DNA of 64,000 nucleotides from Butyrivibrio sp. XPD2002 (GTDB taxonomy: Bacteria > Bacillota > Clostridia > Lachnospirales > Lachnospiraceae), in the NCBI RefSeq assembly GCF_000423945.1, contig NZ_AUIY01000020.1, forward strand, positions 1 to 64,000, given 5' to 3'. Under the pieces are notes generated by a model. That model was not told the DNA's origin. It saw nothing but the letters and a program-made list of their open reading frames with translations, and searched no databases. Position numbers and translations under genes: made by a program. Positions 7,152 through 15,196 of this stretch are shown here, in pieces (position 1 is the stretch's first letter; each line of letters opens with the position of its first letter).

Positions 7152-7814
7152 TTAAAAATTTTTTTGGCTGTATGAATAATAGTTTTGGGGATTAATATGA
7201 ATGGACTTACCTTGTAACGCAGATATTTCGTTTTTGCACAGGTACTCACACTTGTTTATGTATTCCATAATGAAATCCCATGAAATCAATTCCAGGTCCT
7301 CTTTAGAACATGAAGGGGCTTCGAACTGCTTATTTACGTTTTCTATCTGGAAATCGATTCTGTCTGCACTAATGGAAGCATCAGGAATGCTCACTTTTTC
7401 AAATGGAATATACAGGATATCAAGCTCCTTTTTCAAAAGATAATTAAGTCTCCAGTAGTCCCTGTAAACAATAGGAAATTTCTTCTCGCGGATTTCTTTG
7501 GGATAGATTCGCATCGTCTTATCAAAAAAGTCATGATACCATACGGAATCTTCTATAAGATGGCAGTAGTAGCCAAGATAATAAGCATCTGTCATATTAC
7601 CTGTGTTGTCCACAGCAAAGTTTTGCCAATTGATGCCTCTGAGATTTTCATGATGGTATTCTTCAAAATAGTGTAGTGTGTGATAGCTTCCATCATCCTT
7701 GGAACCTGTATCCGGTGCGATGACAGCGCCCATCAGAAAACGAGCGGTGTCCTTTATCTGCATTTGCTCTGCGACTTTTTTAGAAATTATGTAATGTAAT
7801 ACGGAAGATGCCAT
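7152..7814 (-). CDS. Zinc-PLC-like / hydrolase-fold hypothetical protein
   Basis: This 220-aa protein opens M-A-S-S-V-L-H-Y-I-I-S-K-K-V-A and has FLMGAVIAPDTG (about 27-38), HHENLRG, and YYLGYYCHLIEDSVWYHDFF (about 78-97). It therefore has the same order of His-containing elements as the protein at 5465: H near the N-terminus, G-x-V-x-APD, HxE, and C-H-L-x-E/D. I read both as distant zinc-dependent PLC-like relatives. It has no signal peptide. AAGGGA precedes the ATG by about 7 bases. It is expressed from MerR-type promoter B, 34 bp upstream, and converges on the nucleotidyltransferase gene. The substrate is unknown. Confidence 0.6.
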   Translation of the reverse strand: MASSVLHYIISKKVAEQMQIKDTARFLMGAVIAPDTGSKDDGSYHTLHYFEEYHHENLRGINWQNFAVDNTGNMTDAYYLGYYCHLIEDSVWYHDFFDKTMRIYPKEIREKKFPIVYRDYWRLNYLLKKELDILYIPFEKVSIPDASISADRIDFQIENVNKQFEAPSCSKEDLELISWDFIMEYINKCEYLCKNEISALQGKSIHINPQNYYSYSQKNF

Positions 7815-7847
7815 AGCTTGTCCCTTCTGAAGATGTTTTTCTTTTAT

Positions 7848-7878
7848 ATCATAGAGCTTGCCCTTGGGGCATGGTCAA
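7848..7878 (-). promoter_or_regulatory. MerR-type promoter B (19-bp spacer with operator dyad)
   Basis: On the minus strand TTGACC (7878-7873) and TATGAT (7853-7848) are 19 bp apart. The spacer carries TGCCC-CAA-GGGCA, centred at spacer position 8. It lies between the stop of the histidine-phosphatase gene at 7882 and the start at 7814, and fires into 7814. Confidence 0.75.
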
Positions 7879-7881
7879 ACA

Positions 7882-8448
7882 TCATTTCAGATTGTACTTG
7901 TTTATCTCAATGCACTTTTTATCATTATCAAACACGAACTCGACAATCCATGGCATGACAAATCTTATAATTTCAAAGTCGTCGTAGCCAAAAGAACTGT
8001 CGTAATAATTGATTATGGTGCTAAGCGCTGTTCCATGGCTGCCGATCACAATATTTTTTCCGGGATACTTATCCAGAACTGTATTCAATGCCGTGATATT
8101 TCTGGACTGTACTTCTCCAAGACATTCCCCATCTGAAAGCTTGTAGTCAAAATCGCTCCATTGCTTTTGGGCAAATGCGTTGAAATCCTCAATCCAGCAG
8201 CTATCGACCCTTCTTTCACGGAAATCATCTATAGTTTCTATAGGAAGGTCCTCTTTTTCTGCAAAGTCAGCAACAGTATCCACTGCACGTTTAAAGGGGC
8301 TGGACAGTACAACATCTATATTTTTATCTGACAAAAATGCTGTAACAAGCTTTCTGTCTTCCATGCCTTTCGGGCTTAACTCACGAAGCATATCATCGTG
8401 ATTATTATAATTCGGCTCAGCGTGTCGAACAAAATATACTCTTGTCAT
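7882..8448 (-). CDS. Histidine phosphatase family (phosphoglycerate mutase-like)
   Basis: This 188-aa cytoplasmic phosphatase carries the catalytic R-H-A-E loop (VYFVRHAEP, His9 as the phospho-acceptor), SSPFKRAVDTV (second arginine) and the later HG pair IGSHGTALS. These define the histidine phosphatase superfamily. Members range from phosphoglycerate mutase to sugar-phosphate and cobalamin phosphatases, and the substrate cannot be assigned. AGGAGG lies just before the ATG. It lies immediately upstream of MerR-type promoter B, on the same strand as the gene that promoter drives. It follows the broken methyltransferase at 8472 and shows no MerR site of its own. Confidence 0.88.
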   Translation of the reverse strand: MTRVYFVRHAEPNYNNHDDMLRELSPKGMEDRKLVTAFLSDKNIDVVLSSPFKRAVDTVADFAEKEDLPIETIDDFRERRVDSCWIEDFNAFAQKQWSDFDYKLSDGECLGEVQSRNITALNTVLDKYPGKNIVIGSHGTALSTIINYYDSSFGYDDFEIIRFVMPWIVEFVFDNDKKCIEINKYNLK

Positions 8449-8471
8449 AAAGTCCTCCTATTAGCTTAGGA

Positions 8472-8950
8472 TCAATTTGCTTTCTTTGCTTTTACCATAA
8501 ACATTAACTCGGTGATATCTTCTCTCTGGCATTCCATGTATCCGTTGATTATAAAGCCGCTTTTGATCAGACTTCCGAGGATGAGTTGTCAGGAAAATAT
8601 GAAAGATCACACATATTTCCTTTAACAATTTTGATGGAAAGGTTTTCTGATTTTGCTATTTCGCGGTCTTTATCCAACATTTTATCTGAAATATCTATAA
8701 CTGCTACGTTAGCTCCCGCGCAGGCAAGAAGAGGAGCCTGCAAACCTCCGGCCCCTGCAAGGCACAATACATTCTTGCCTTTGATGTTTGAAAGCCACTC
8801 CTTAGGAACTTCTTTTTCCCAAAAACGAAGAGTCAGATTGCCTTTTCGTGCGGAATCCATTTCTTCCTTAGTTGCACTCGCAGTCCAGTCTGCATTGTTC
8901 GTTACCAGATTGTCTATATTCTTTTCAACTTGCTCAAATATGTTATCCAT
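8472..8950 (-). pseudogene. SAM methyltransferase with internal deletion
   Basis: From ATG 8950 (GGAG upstream) the frame reads MDNIFEQVEKNIDNL... with an intact motif I (NVLCLAGAGGLQAPLLACAG) and motif II (VAVIDISDKML) to ...CDLSYFPDNSS, then stops at 8567. The adjacent frame continues GSLIKSGFIINGYMEC...ELMFMVKAKKAN to TGA at 8472. That is the C-terminal end expected of the same family, so roughly 80-110 central residues (motifs IV-VI) are missing and the ends are joined out of frame. It is non-functional. Confidence 0.75.
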
Positions 8951-8985
8951 AATATGCTCCATAAAGCTAAAAATAATTAGTATGT

Positions 8986-9186
8986 CTATTTTTTTACAAC
9001 AGACCATTCATCGCCATTTACGAGATATTGAAACTCTGTAAGCTTTGGATTATTGATTACATCCAGAAGGTCTTCAAAATCGTCAACAGTATTTATTTTA
9101 GAAAGTTGGTTATAATTTACCCATTCCATCTGACCTTCTTCAGATGAGACAACCTCTCCTGAAAAATTTGATTTATTACGTCTAGC
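8986..9186 (-). pseudogene. C-terminal remnant of a Nudix hydrolase
   Basis: One frame on the minus strand from about 9186 reads ARRNKSNFSGEVVSSEEGQMEWVNYNQLSK...LTEFQYLVNGDEWSVVKK-stop (stop at 8986-8988). The pattern F-S-G-E, then E-G-x-M-x-W-V, then FQYL-V is that of the C-terminal part of MutT/8-oxo-dGTP-type Nudix proteins. The Nudix box itself is absent, and a TGA lies in frame at 9187. An intact but different Nudix gene follows at 9359. Confidence 0.65.
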
Positions 9187-9189
9187 TCA

Positions 9190-9280
9190 GATCTCATGCA
9201 ATTCTCCCCATTTTTTACAGATGTTTTTATTATACTTTCCATGCGCTTTAAGAAAAAGCCTCTTTGTCATATAAGTGCTG
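9190..9280. other. Gap without a recognisable gene
   Basis: This AT-rich stretch lies between the Nudix remnant and MerR-type promoter C. I see no RBS-preceded frame, hairpin or repeat in it. Confidence 0.5.
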
Positions 9281-9311
9281 TTGACTTAGCCCCTGGGGCC
9301 AGCCTTACCAT
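9281..9311 (+). promoter_or_regulatory. MerR-type promoter C (19-bp spacer with operator dyad)
   Basis: TTGACT (9281-9286) and TACCAT (9306-9311) have a 19-bp spacer containing the perfect dyad GCCCC-T-GGGGC, centred at spacer position 8. Its half-sites and flanks (AGCCT before the -10) match promoters A and B. It drives the Nudix gene at 9359. Confidence 0.75.
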
Positions 9312-9358
9312 TTCAATATAGCAAGATAATAAGAAAAAGAAGAAAGGATAAGGGGAAA

Positions 9359-9889
9359 ATGAATATTGGGGAATACATTGAGAACTACAAGAAAGAAGGC
9401 GGTTACATAAATGTGATGAGAAAGCATGTTGGGCATGCGCCGCTCATCACCATAGGTGTGGGAACAATTATTGAAAATGAGAAGGGCGAGATCCTGCTTC
9501 AAAAACGTAAGGATAATGGAAAGTGGGGAATTGTCGGTGGCGGAATGGAGATTGGAGAAAGCTTTGAGGAAACCGCAAGACGAGAAGCCAGAGAGGAAGC
9601 GGGAATTGAACTCGGAGAGCTAAAGTTCGCTGCAATCTGCAATGGTTCAGATAGATTTATCACCTATCCAAACGGAGATATATGTTACACATCTGCCGTT
9701 GTTTTTTGGACAAAAGAATTCTCTGGCGAAATCAAAAATGATCCTGAAGAAGTTTTTGAGCATAGATTTTTTAGTAGAGACAATGTGCCACAAGAGATTA
9801 ATGATTTCGACAGACTCTTTATAGATATATGGCTTAATCCTTCTGATAGAATTGCAATATATAACGGAGAAAAGCTTTCATGGCAGTGA
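9359..9889 (+). CDS. Nudix hydrolase
   Basis: This 176-aa enzyme hydrolyses a nucleoside diphosphate linked to another moiety. The Nudix box G-x5-E-x7-REAREEAGI is complete (about residues 61-83), giving the Mg-binding glutamates. The N-terminal 25 residues (MNIGEYIENYKKEGGYINVM) resemble those of Nudix proteins found as stand-alone housecleaning enzymes in Firmicutes. AAGGATAAGGGG precedes the ATG. It is the only gene behind MerR-type promoter C and ends before a bidirectional terminator. The substrate is not predictable. Confidence 0.9.
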   Translation: MNIGEYIENYKKEGGYINVMRKHVGHAPLITIGVGTIIENEKGEILLQKRKDNGKWGIVGGGMEIGESFEETARREAREEAGIELGELKFAAICNGSDRFITYPNGDICYTSAVVFWTKEFSGEIKNDPEEVFEHRFFSRDNVPQEINDFDRLFIDIWLNPSDRIAIYNGEKLSWQ

Positions 9890-9926
9890 GGAAAATAAAA
9901 AAGTAGGAGCCCGCTATTATGCAAGC

Positions 9927-9968
9927 GAACAAAAAAGAACCGGTTTGCTAACCGGTTCTTTTTTGTTC
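9927..9968. terminator. Bidirectional terminator between Nudix gene and tRNAs
   Basis: A perfect 19-bp stem (9927-9945 with 9950-9968), GAAC-A6-GAACCGGTT with its complement around TGCT, has U-tracts on both strands. It ends both the plus-strand Nudix unit and the minus-strand tRNA transcript. Confidence 0.92.
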
Positions 9969-9970
9969 AA

Positions 9971-10042
9971 GCGATAGACGGGGCTCGAACCCGCGGTCTC
10001 CACCTTGGCAAGGTGGCGCTTTACCAACTAAGCTACTATCGC
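9971..10042 (-). tRNA. tRNA-Gly (GCC), copy 1
   Basis: The minus strand folds as a 72-nt cloverleaf: GCGATAG acceptor with CTATCGC, D-loop AGTTGGTA, anticodon loop TTGCCAA giving GCC, and T-loop GGTTCGAGCCC. CCA is not encoded. It is identical to the copy at 10093 and lies downstream of it in the same transcript. Confidence 0.95.
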
Positions 10043-10092
10043 GTATATGTAAACGAGCTAAGCTCGATTACCACAATATTTGATTTTCGAGA

Positions 10093-10164
10093 GCGATAGA
10101 CGGGGCTCGAACCCGCGGTCTCCACCTTGGCAAGGTGGCGCTTTACCAACTAAGCTACTATCGC
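10093..10164 (-). tRNA. tRNA-Gly (GCC), copy 2
   Basis: This is a 72-nt tRNA identical to the one at 9971, 50 bp upstream of it. It is promoter-proximal and read from the promoter at 10227. The identical tandem pair suggests dosage for the GGC/GGT codons. Confidence 0.95.
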
Positions 10165-10198
10165 ATATATGTGAAGCCGCTTTCGCGACGCAAAATAT

Positions 10199-10227
10199 AT
10201 AATACACAACGATATATATGTTGTCAA
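10199..10227 (-). promoter_or_regulatory. Promoter of the tRNA-Gly pair
   Basis: On the minus strand TTGACA (10227-10222), 17 bp, TATTAT (10204-10199). It is a near-perfect strong promoter 35 bp before the first tRNA. Confidence 0.85.
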
Positions 10228-10285
10228 TAGAAATTTTATATTATATTTTTAATACATCAAAAAAATTTTATTCAGGTGCAAATAA

Positions 10286-11191
10286 ATGGCTGTCAGGTTA
10301 TCAGATTATTTGAAAAATATATATGGAGAGAAGGTTTACAGGCTTTCTCTTAGCTCGGGCTGTACCTGCCCAAACAGGGACGGAAGTATCGTTATGCCTG
10401 ATGGCACACCCCTGACCGGAGGCTGTACCTTTTGTTCTGAAGGCGGATCAGGTGAGTTTGCTGCGGATATTGCTCCGATAGATGTCCAGATAGAGGAAGC
10501 AAAAAAGTGGATACGAAATAAAACAGATGCCGACAGATTCATCGCATATTTTCAGTCCTACACAAATACCTATGGTGACATAGACAGACTAAAAGCTCTT
10601 TATATGGAAACAATAAAAAGAGAGGACATAGAAATTCTGTCTTTGGGAACCCGTCCTGACTGCATTAACAGTGATGTTCTGGATATGCTGCGAGAACTAA
10701 AAGAAATAAAGCCGGTGTGGATAGAACTGGGACTTCAGACTATTCATGAAAAGAGCGCTGAGATTTTTCACAGAGGTTATAGGCTTAGTGTATTTGAAGA
10801 GGCATATCATAAGCTTAAGGATATCGGAATAGAAGTGATAGCCCATGTCATTTTTGGACTTCCGGGGGAAACAAAGGAAGATATGCTCGCTACCATTAAA
10901 TATCTCGCTGATTTAGAACCTAGCCTTGATGGAATAAAGATTCAGAATTTGCAGATATTAAAGGGAACGCAGCTATATGATGAGTATAAGGAGGATCCTT
11001 TCCACATACTTACTCTTGATGAATATGCAGAGCTCCTGGAGCAGAGCTTTGAGATACTTCCGAAAAACACTGTTGTTCATCGTATGACTGGTGACGGACC
11101 CAGGGCACTTCTTGTAGAGCCCCTGTGGAGCCTTAATAAAAAGAATGTGCTTAATACAATAAACAGGAAGGTGAACCACTTGTTTTTATAA
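10286..11191 (+). CDS. Radical SAM protein, TIGR01212/YtqA family
   Basis: This 301-aa protein has an unusual cluster region: SGCTCPNRDG at 25-33 and GGCTFCSEGG at 45-54 provide Cys26, 28, 47 and 50, the family pattern of CPNRDG followed by CxFC. Later elements are ELGLQTIHEKSAE and HVIFGLPGETKEDM. The family is widespread in Firmicutes. Its B. subtilis member YtqA has been linked to tRNA wobble-uridine modification (from memory, stated with moderate certainty). The length matches the family. The start is ATG 10286, with AGGTG seven bases upstream. It stands alone, convergent with the TrmH-type gene. Confidence 0.88.
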   Translation: MAVRLSDYLKNIYGEKVYRLSLSSGCTCPNRDGSIVMPDGTPLTGGCTFCSEGGSGEFAADIAPIDVQIEEAKKWIRNKTDADRFIAYFQSYTNTYGDIDRLKALYMETIKREDIEILSLGTRPDCINSDVLDMLRELKEIKPVWIELGLQTIHEKSAEIFHRGYRLSVFEEAYHKLKDIGIEVIAHVIFGLPGETKEDMLATIKYLADLEPSLDGIKIQNLQILKGTQLYDEYKEDPFHILTLDEYAELLEQSFEILPKNTVVHRMTGDGPRALLVEPLWSLNKKNVLNTINRKVNHLFL

Positions 11192-11216
11192 AATACACAT
11201 TCATAAAAGATTACAA

Positions 11217-12038
11217 TTAATGATTTCCTAATGCCCAGAAGGCCACGGCGCTGGCAGCAGCTACGTTCAAGGAGTCCACATCATGGGACATCGGGATTTT
11301 TACACAGAAATCACAGACCTCTATGGTTTCAGGAAGAAGACCGTCTCCCTCAGCACCAAGGAAGATAGCGAGCTTGTCCTTCGAAGTGATTTCGCTGTCA
11401 TCAACCTGGCGGGAATTATCTCTAAGAGCCATGGCGACAGTAGAATATCCAAGACCTTTGATCAAATCCATGCTTCTGTCTTCCGGAAGAAATGTCCAGG
11501 GTATAAGAAAAATATTGCCCATACTAACCCTGATGGCGCGTCTGTAGAGCGGATCAGTGCATCCGTGGGAAAACAGTACTGCATCGATTCCAAGAGCAGC
11601 TGCGCTTCTGACGATAGCGCCCGCATTTGTGGGATTAGTTACGTTTTCGAGAACTGCGATTCTTTTTGCATTTTCGCAGACTTCATTTACAGTGGGGAGA
11701 ACTCTCCTTTTCATTGCGCAAAGCACACCTCTTGTAAGGTGAAAGCCTGTAATATGTGTGAGAAGCTCATCACTAGCGGTAAATACAGGAACATCAAAAG
11801 AAAGGGCTTTCATTTTATCTAATAGAAGAGCGCCTTCTCCCTTTATCTGTCCGCTTTCAATCAGTAGTGAAATGGGCTCATAGCCTGCACTAAGAGCACG
11901 CTCAATTACCTTAGGACTTTCAGCTATGAAAATGCCGGGCTCGGGCTCATTAATTCTAAGAAGCTGAACCTCAGACTGCTCGTTATATATTGAAAGCTCT
12001 GGGGCTTCAAGATTTGTTATTTCTTCTATGTGTATCAT
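11217..12038 (-). CDS. TrmH/SpoU-family RNA methyltransferase
   Basis: This 273-aa SPOUT methyltransferase has an N-terminal substrate-binding segment (about 1-110) and the C-terminal SpoU domain with all three motifs: motif 1 LENVTNPTNAGAIVRSAAALG, motif 2 IFLGAEGDGLL and motif 3 IPMSHDVDSLNVAAA. It should 2'-O-methylate rRNA or tRNA; the target cannot be read from the sequence. I set the start at ATG 12038 because GGAG lies six bases upstream; an ATG four codons earlier places that GGAG inside the gene. An extended -10 (TGCTATACT) lies 30 bp upstream. Confidence 0.88.
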   Translation of the reverse strand: MIHIEEITNLEAPELSIYNEQSEVQLLRINEPEPGIFIAESPKVIERALSAGYEPISLLIESGQIKGEGALLLDKMKALSFDVPVFTASDELLTHITGFHLTRGVLCAMKRRVLPTVNEVCENAKRIAVLENVTNPTNAGAIVRSAAALGIDAVLFSHGCTDPLYRRAIRVSMGNIFLIPWTFLPEDRSMDLIKGLGYSTVAMALRDNSRQVDDSEITSKDKLAIFLGAEGDGLLPETIEVCDFCVKIPMSHDVDSLNVAAASAVAFWALGNH

Positions 12039-12066
12039 AATTATCTCCATAAAAAATGTTAGAAAA

Positions 12067-12075
12067 AGTATAGCA
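12067..12075 (-). promoter_or_regulatory. Extended -10 promoter of the TrmH-family gene
   Basis: On the minus strand TGC-TATACT matches an extended -10 element. No good -35 hexamer is visible. Confidence 0.5.
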
Positions 12076-12183
12076 CAATTTTTCTTGCAATATCCTTATC
12101 TCATACATAGGGCAAGCATGGAAATAAGAGTAATCATCTGTTAGAATAGGGTAGTTATACTTTGATTTACAGGAGATATTCTT

Positions 12184-13131
12184 ATGGGGAATACTTTTTA
12201 TTTTGAATTTGAGCCAATGCTGATGCAGTGGCTGCAGGATATACTTGGTGAAAAGGGCGTTGCCCTTATTTCCAACTTTTCTGCATTTGGAGAAGAAGTC
12301 ATGATGCTTCTTGTTATGGGATTTTTGTATTGGTGCTATGACAAGAAGTTTGGAGTATATGTTGGTACTATGGGGCTTATTGCTTCCGGGCTTAATTCGA
12401 TGGTGAAGAATGTTGCTATGAGAAGGCGCCCCTACATGGTTCATGATGAAATAAAATGCTACAGGCCGATCGATAAGAAAGCAGATCTGTATGATGTTGG
12501 CGCCCAGGGCTTTTCGTTCCCCAGCGGACATTCAATGAATTCAGCTGCAGTATATGGTTCTGTTGCATATTATCTGAAAAAGCGCCTGTTCACTATTATC
12601 GCTTTTGTCTTGCCGTTTTTTGTGGGGCTTTCAAGAGTCGTAGTAGGAATGCATTATCCCTCAGATGTGCTTACAGGCTGGATTGGTGGTGCGATAGTAG
12701 TTCTTGTATTTTCATTTATTTATGAAAAAGCAGGAGAGGAAAGGCGCGGACTTGTGAATCTGATTGTATTCCTGATCTTTTTAACAGGAATTTTCTTTTG
12801 CAGAACAGCGGATTATTTCACAACAATAGGAGTCATGGCAGGTTGTTTTCCTGCGTTAGAGTTTGAGAAAAAATATGTAAACTTCGAAGAGACAAGTGAC
12901 CCCAAGGTGGCAGTTTTGAGACTTGTTGGCGGTGCTGTTATTTATCTTGGACTTAATACGCTTCTAAAGCTGCCTTTTTCAAAGGCGTTTCTGGCATCCT
13001 CCACTATGCCGTCATTTTTGGTGAGAACCGGCAGATATGCGATAATTGCGTTTATTCTGATGGGAATCTATCCCATGTTATTTAATAAAAAATTGAAAAA
13101 TGAAATCGGAGAAATAGATGAAAGAGCTTGA
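12184..13131 (+). CDS. PAP2-family membrane phosphatase
   Basis: This 315-aa multi-pass protein has the three PAP2 phosphatase motifs: K-x6-RRRP (KNVAMRRRPY), PSGHSMNS and SRVVVGMHYPSDVLTG, with the catalytic histidines in the last two. Family members dephosphorylate lipid phosphates or pyrophosphates such as undecaprenyl pyrophosphate on the membrane's outer face. It has about eight hydrophobic segments. It is first in the operon 12184-17952 and overlaps the FkbH-like gene by 14 bp. A lipid-phosphate recycling role alongside surface-polymer modification is inference. AGGAG precedes the ATG by 9 bases. Confidence 0.85.
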   Translation: MGNTFYFEFEPMLMQWLQDILGEKGVALISNFSAFGEEVMMLLVMGFLYWCYDKKFGVYVGTMGLIASGLNSMVKNVAMRRRPYMVHDEIKCYRPIDKKADLYDVGAQGFSFPSGHSMNSAAVYGSVAYYLKKRLFTIIAFVLPFFVGLSRVVVGMHYPSDVLTGWIGGAIVVLVFSFIYEKAGEERRGLVNLIVFLIFLTGIFFCRTADYFTTIGVMAGCFPALEFEKKYVNFEETSDPKVAVLRLVGGAVIYLGLNTLLKLPFSKAFLASSTMPSFLVRTGRYAIIAFILMGIYPMLFNKKLKNEIGEIDERA

Positions 13132-14929
13132 TTATCCCTTTGATTCAGAGGACTTACTGACAAGAAAAAGGGCTATCAGAAAGGCAATACGAAAAGAGAC
13201 AGAAGGGCTTAATCTTCCGGAAAAGAAGATAGCAGTACTTGGCGGATCAACCACACACGGCATAATAGAGATGCTGGAGTTATTCCTTCTTAATAAAGGT
13301 ATAAAGCCTGTTTTTTATGAGTCAGAGTACAATATGTACTGGGAAGACGTAATGTTCGATGCAGGCGGGCTTTCCGAGTTTGGACCGGATATTATTTTTA
13401 TCCACACAAGTACAAGAAATATCAGAAATACTCCCAATGTGAAGATGAGCGACAGCGATGTAGATGAGGCACTTAGCCTTGAGTATGATCACTATGAGAA
13501 GCTCTGGGAGAAAATCAGGGAGAAATATGGCTGCCCTGTTATTCAGAACAACTTTGAGCAGCCCTTTTACAGGCTCCTCGGGAACAGTGATGTGGTGAAT
13601 ATTCATGGACTTCACAGCTTCGTTCAGAGACTTAATGCAAAGTTCTACGAATATGCAAGAAGTCATGAGAACTTTTTTATAAATGATATAGCCTTCCTGG
13701 CGGCGTCCTATGGACTTCAGAAGTGGTCGGACCCGTACTATTATCACATGTATAAATATATAATGTGTGTTCCGGCTATACCTGAATTTGCTTATAATCT
13801 GGCAAATATCATAGGTTCTATTTATGGAAAAAATAAGAAGGCTTTCGCTCTTGACCTTGATAATACCCTCTGGGGAGGAATTGTGGGCGATGATGGTCCT
13901 GAAAACATCGAGATAGGCCAGGAAACTCCCAAGGCTCAGCTGTACAGCGAGTTTCAGAAATACATAAAGGCCCACAGGGATATCGGAGTGCTTCTTACTG
14001 TAGATTCCAAGAACGAGGAAGAGAATGCGATAGCAGGATTAAAGAGGCCTGACAGCATTCTTACACCGGATGATTTTTCAGATATCAAGGCCAACTGGGA
14101 TCCGAAGGATCTAAATCTCAAGGCTCTTGCAAAGGAGCTGAACATCGGAGAGGATGCCTTTGTTTTTGTAGATGATAATCCTGCTGAGAGACATATAGTA
14201 AGAGAGCAGATAGGCGGCGCTGCAGTGCCGGAGCTTTCTGTTCCTGAGCACTATATATCAGAGATAGACAGGGGAGGATATTTCGAAGTTACTTCGCTGT
14301 CAGAGGATGACCTTAAGCGCAATGATATGTATAAGGCCAATGCTGAAAGAGGAAAGCTCCAGGAGAGCTTTGCTGACTATAGTGAGTACCTTAAGTCCCT
14401 TGAGATGAAGGCGCATATCGCTCCCTTCGAGGATATGTATATGGCGAGGATTGCGCAGCTCACTAATAAGTCCAATCAGTTTAACCTTACCACCAGAAGG
14501 TGCTCACAGGCTGAGATTGAAGCCATAGCAGCGGATGATAAATATATTACTTTATACGGGGCCCTTAGTGACAGATTCGGGGATAATGGCGTGGTTTCAG
14601 TTGCCTTCGGACATGTTGATGAAAAGGATGCCGAGACCTTCCACATCGATCTGTGGCTTATGAGCTGCAGAGTATTAAAAAGAGACATGGAATATGCCAT
14701 GATGGATAAGCTTATAGAAAAGTGCAACAGTAAGGGTATTAAGCGTATTCTGGGATATTACTACCCCACTGCAAAGAATAAAATGGTGGAAAACTTCTAT
14801 GAGCTTCAGGGCTTTGAGAAGATAACGGAAGCTGATAACGGAGACCTTACCTTTGAGCTGGAGCTTAATTCTGCGCTTGAAGGCTTTTCATCAAGAGGAA
14901 TTAAAAATAAGGTAATTACCGTAGAATAA
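13118..14929 (+). CDS. FkbH-like HAD-IIIC phosphatase (predicted glyceryl-ACP loader)
   Basis: This 603-aa protein has an N-terminal SGNH-like region (VLGGSTTHG at 40-48), a HAD domain starting FALDLDNTLWGGIVGDDG (nucleophile Asp246, motif DLDNT 246-250), FVFVDDNPAERHIV further on, and a GNAT-like C-terminal part (NKSNQFNLTTRR onward). Characterised FkbH-family enzymes take 1,3-bisphosphoglycerate, dephosphorylate it and load a glyceryl unit as a thioester on an acyl carrier protein. An ACP gene follows after 24 bp, which fits. Here there is no polyketide synthase; the partners are an MBOAT and an SGNH protein, so the acyl unit is probably exported to a surface acceptor (inference). The start overlaps the PAP2 gene's end. 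Confidence 0.88.
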   Translation: MKELDYPFDSEDLLTRKRAIRKAIRKETEGLNLPEKKIAVLGGSTTHGIIEMLELFLLNKGIKPVFYESEYNMYWEDVMFDAGGLSEFGPDIIFIHTSTRNIRNTPNVKMSDSDVDEALSLEYDHYEKLWEKIREKYGCPVIQNNFEQPFYRLLGNSDVVNIHGLHSFVQRLNAKFYEYARSHENFFINDIAFLAASYGLQKWSDPYYYHMYKYIMCVPAIPEFAYNLANIIGSIYGKNKKAFALDLDNTLWGGIVGDDGPENIEIGQETPKAQLYSEFQKYIKAHRDIGVLLTVDSKNEEENAIAGLKRPDSILTPDDFSDIKANWDPKDLNLKALAKELNIGEDAFVFVDDNPAERHIVREQIGGAAVPELSVPEHYISEIDRGGYFEVTSLSEDDLKRNDMYKANAERGKLQESFADYSEYLKSLEMKAHIAPFEDMYMARIAQLTNKSNQFNLTTRRCSQAEIEAIAADDKYITLYGALSDRFGDNGVVSVAFGHVDEKDAETFHIDLWLMSCRVLKRDMEYAMMDKLIEKCNSKGIKRILGYYYPTAKNKMVENFYELQGFEKITEADNGDLTFELELNSALEGFSSRGIKNKVITVE

Positions 14930-14953
14930 ATAGCGGTTATTTAGGAGGATAAA

Positions 14954-15196
14954 ATGGGAAGAGAAGAGATTTTTGAGAGATTAAACGAAGTATTTCGTGA
15001 GTATTTTGATGATGACAGTATCACAGTTACAGACGATACTACAGCAGCAGACATTGAGGATTGGGATTCTCTTGAGCATATCAATCTGCTTGTTGCCATC
15101 GAGAGAGAATTCGACATCAAGTTCACAATGGGTGAAACCTCTGAGATGAAAAATGTGGGAGAAATGGTTACAGCCATCAGTGAGCATCTGAAATGA
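14954..15196 (+). CDS. Acyl carrier protein
   Basis: This 80-aa four-helix carrier carries the phosphopantetheine attachment motif D-S-L at 38-40 (WDSLEH, Ser39). The sequence is acidic and of usual ACP length. AGGAGG sits seven bases before the ATG. The ATG of the MBOAT gene overlaps its stop (ATGA), implying translational coupling. Its position between the FkbH-like loader and the MBOAT marks it as a dedicated carrier like DltC rather than the fatty-acid ACP. The role is inferred from context. Confidence 0.92.
   Translation: MGREEIFERLNEVFREYFDDDSITVTDDTTAADIEDWDSLEHINLLVAIEREFDIKFTMGETSEMKNVGEMVTAISEHLK

Noticed and set aside
11283-11822. 179-codon plus-strand frame
   Set aside because: It is antisense to the TrmH-family gene, which has all three SPOUT motifs.
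12007-12531. 174-codon minus-strand frame across the TrmH-family/PAP2 gap
   Set aside because: It overlaps both supported genes, with no RBS and no recognisable motif.
13322-13975. 217-codon open frame on the minus strand
   Set aside because: It is antisense to the FkbH-like gene, whose domains and codon use explain the sequence.
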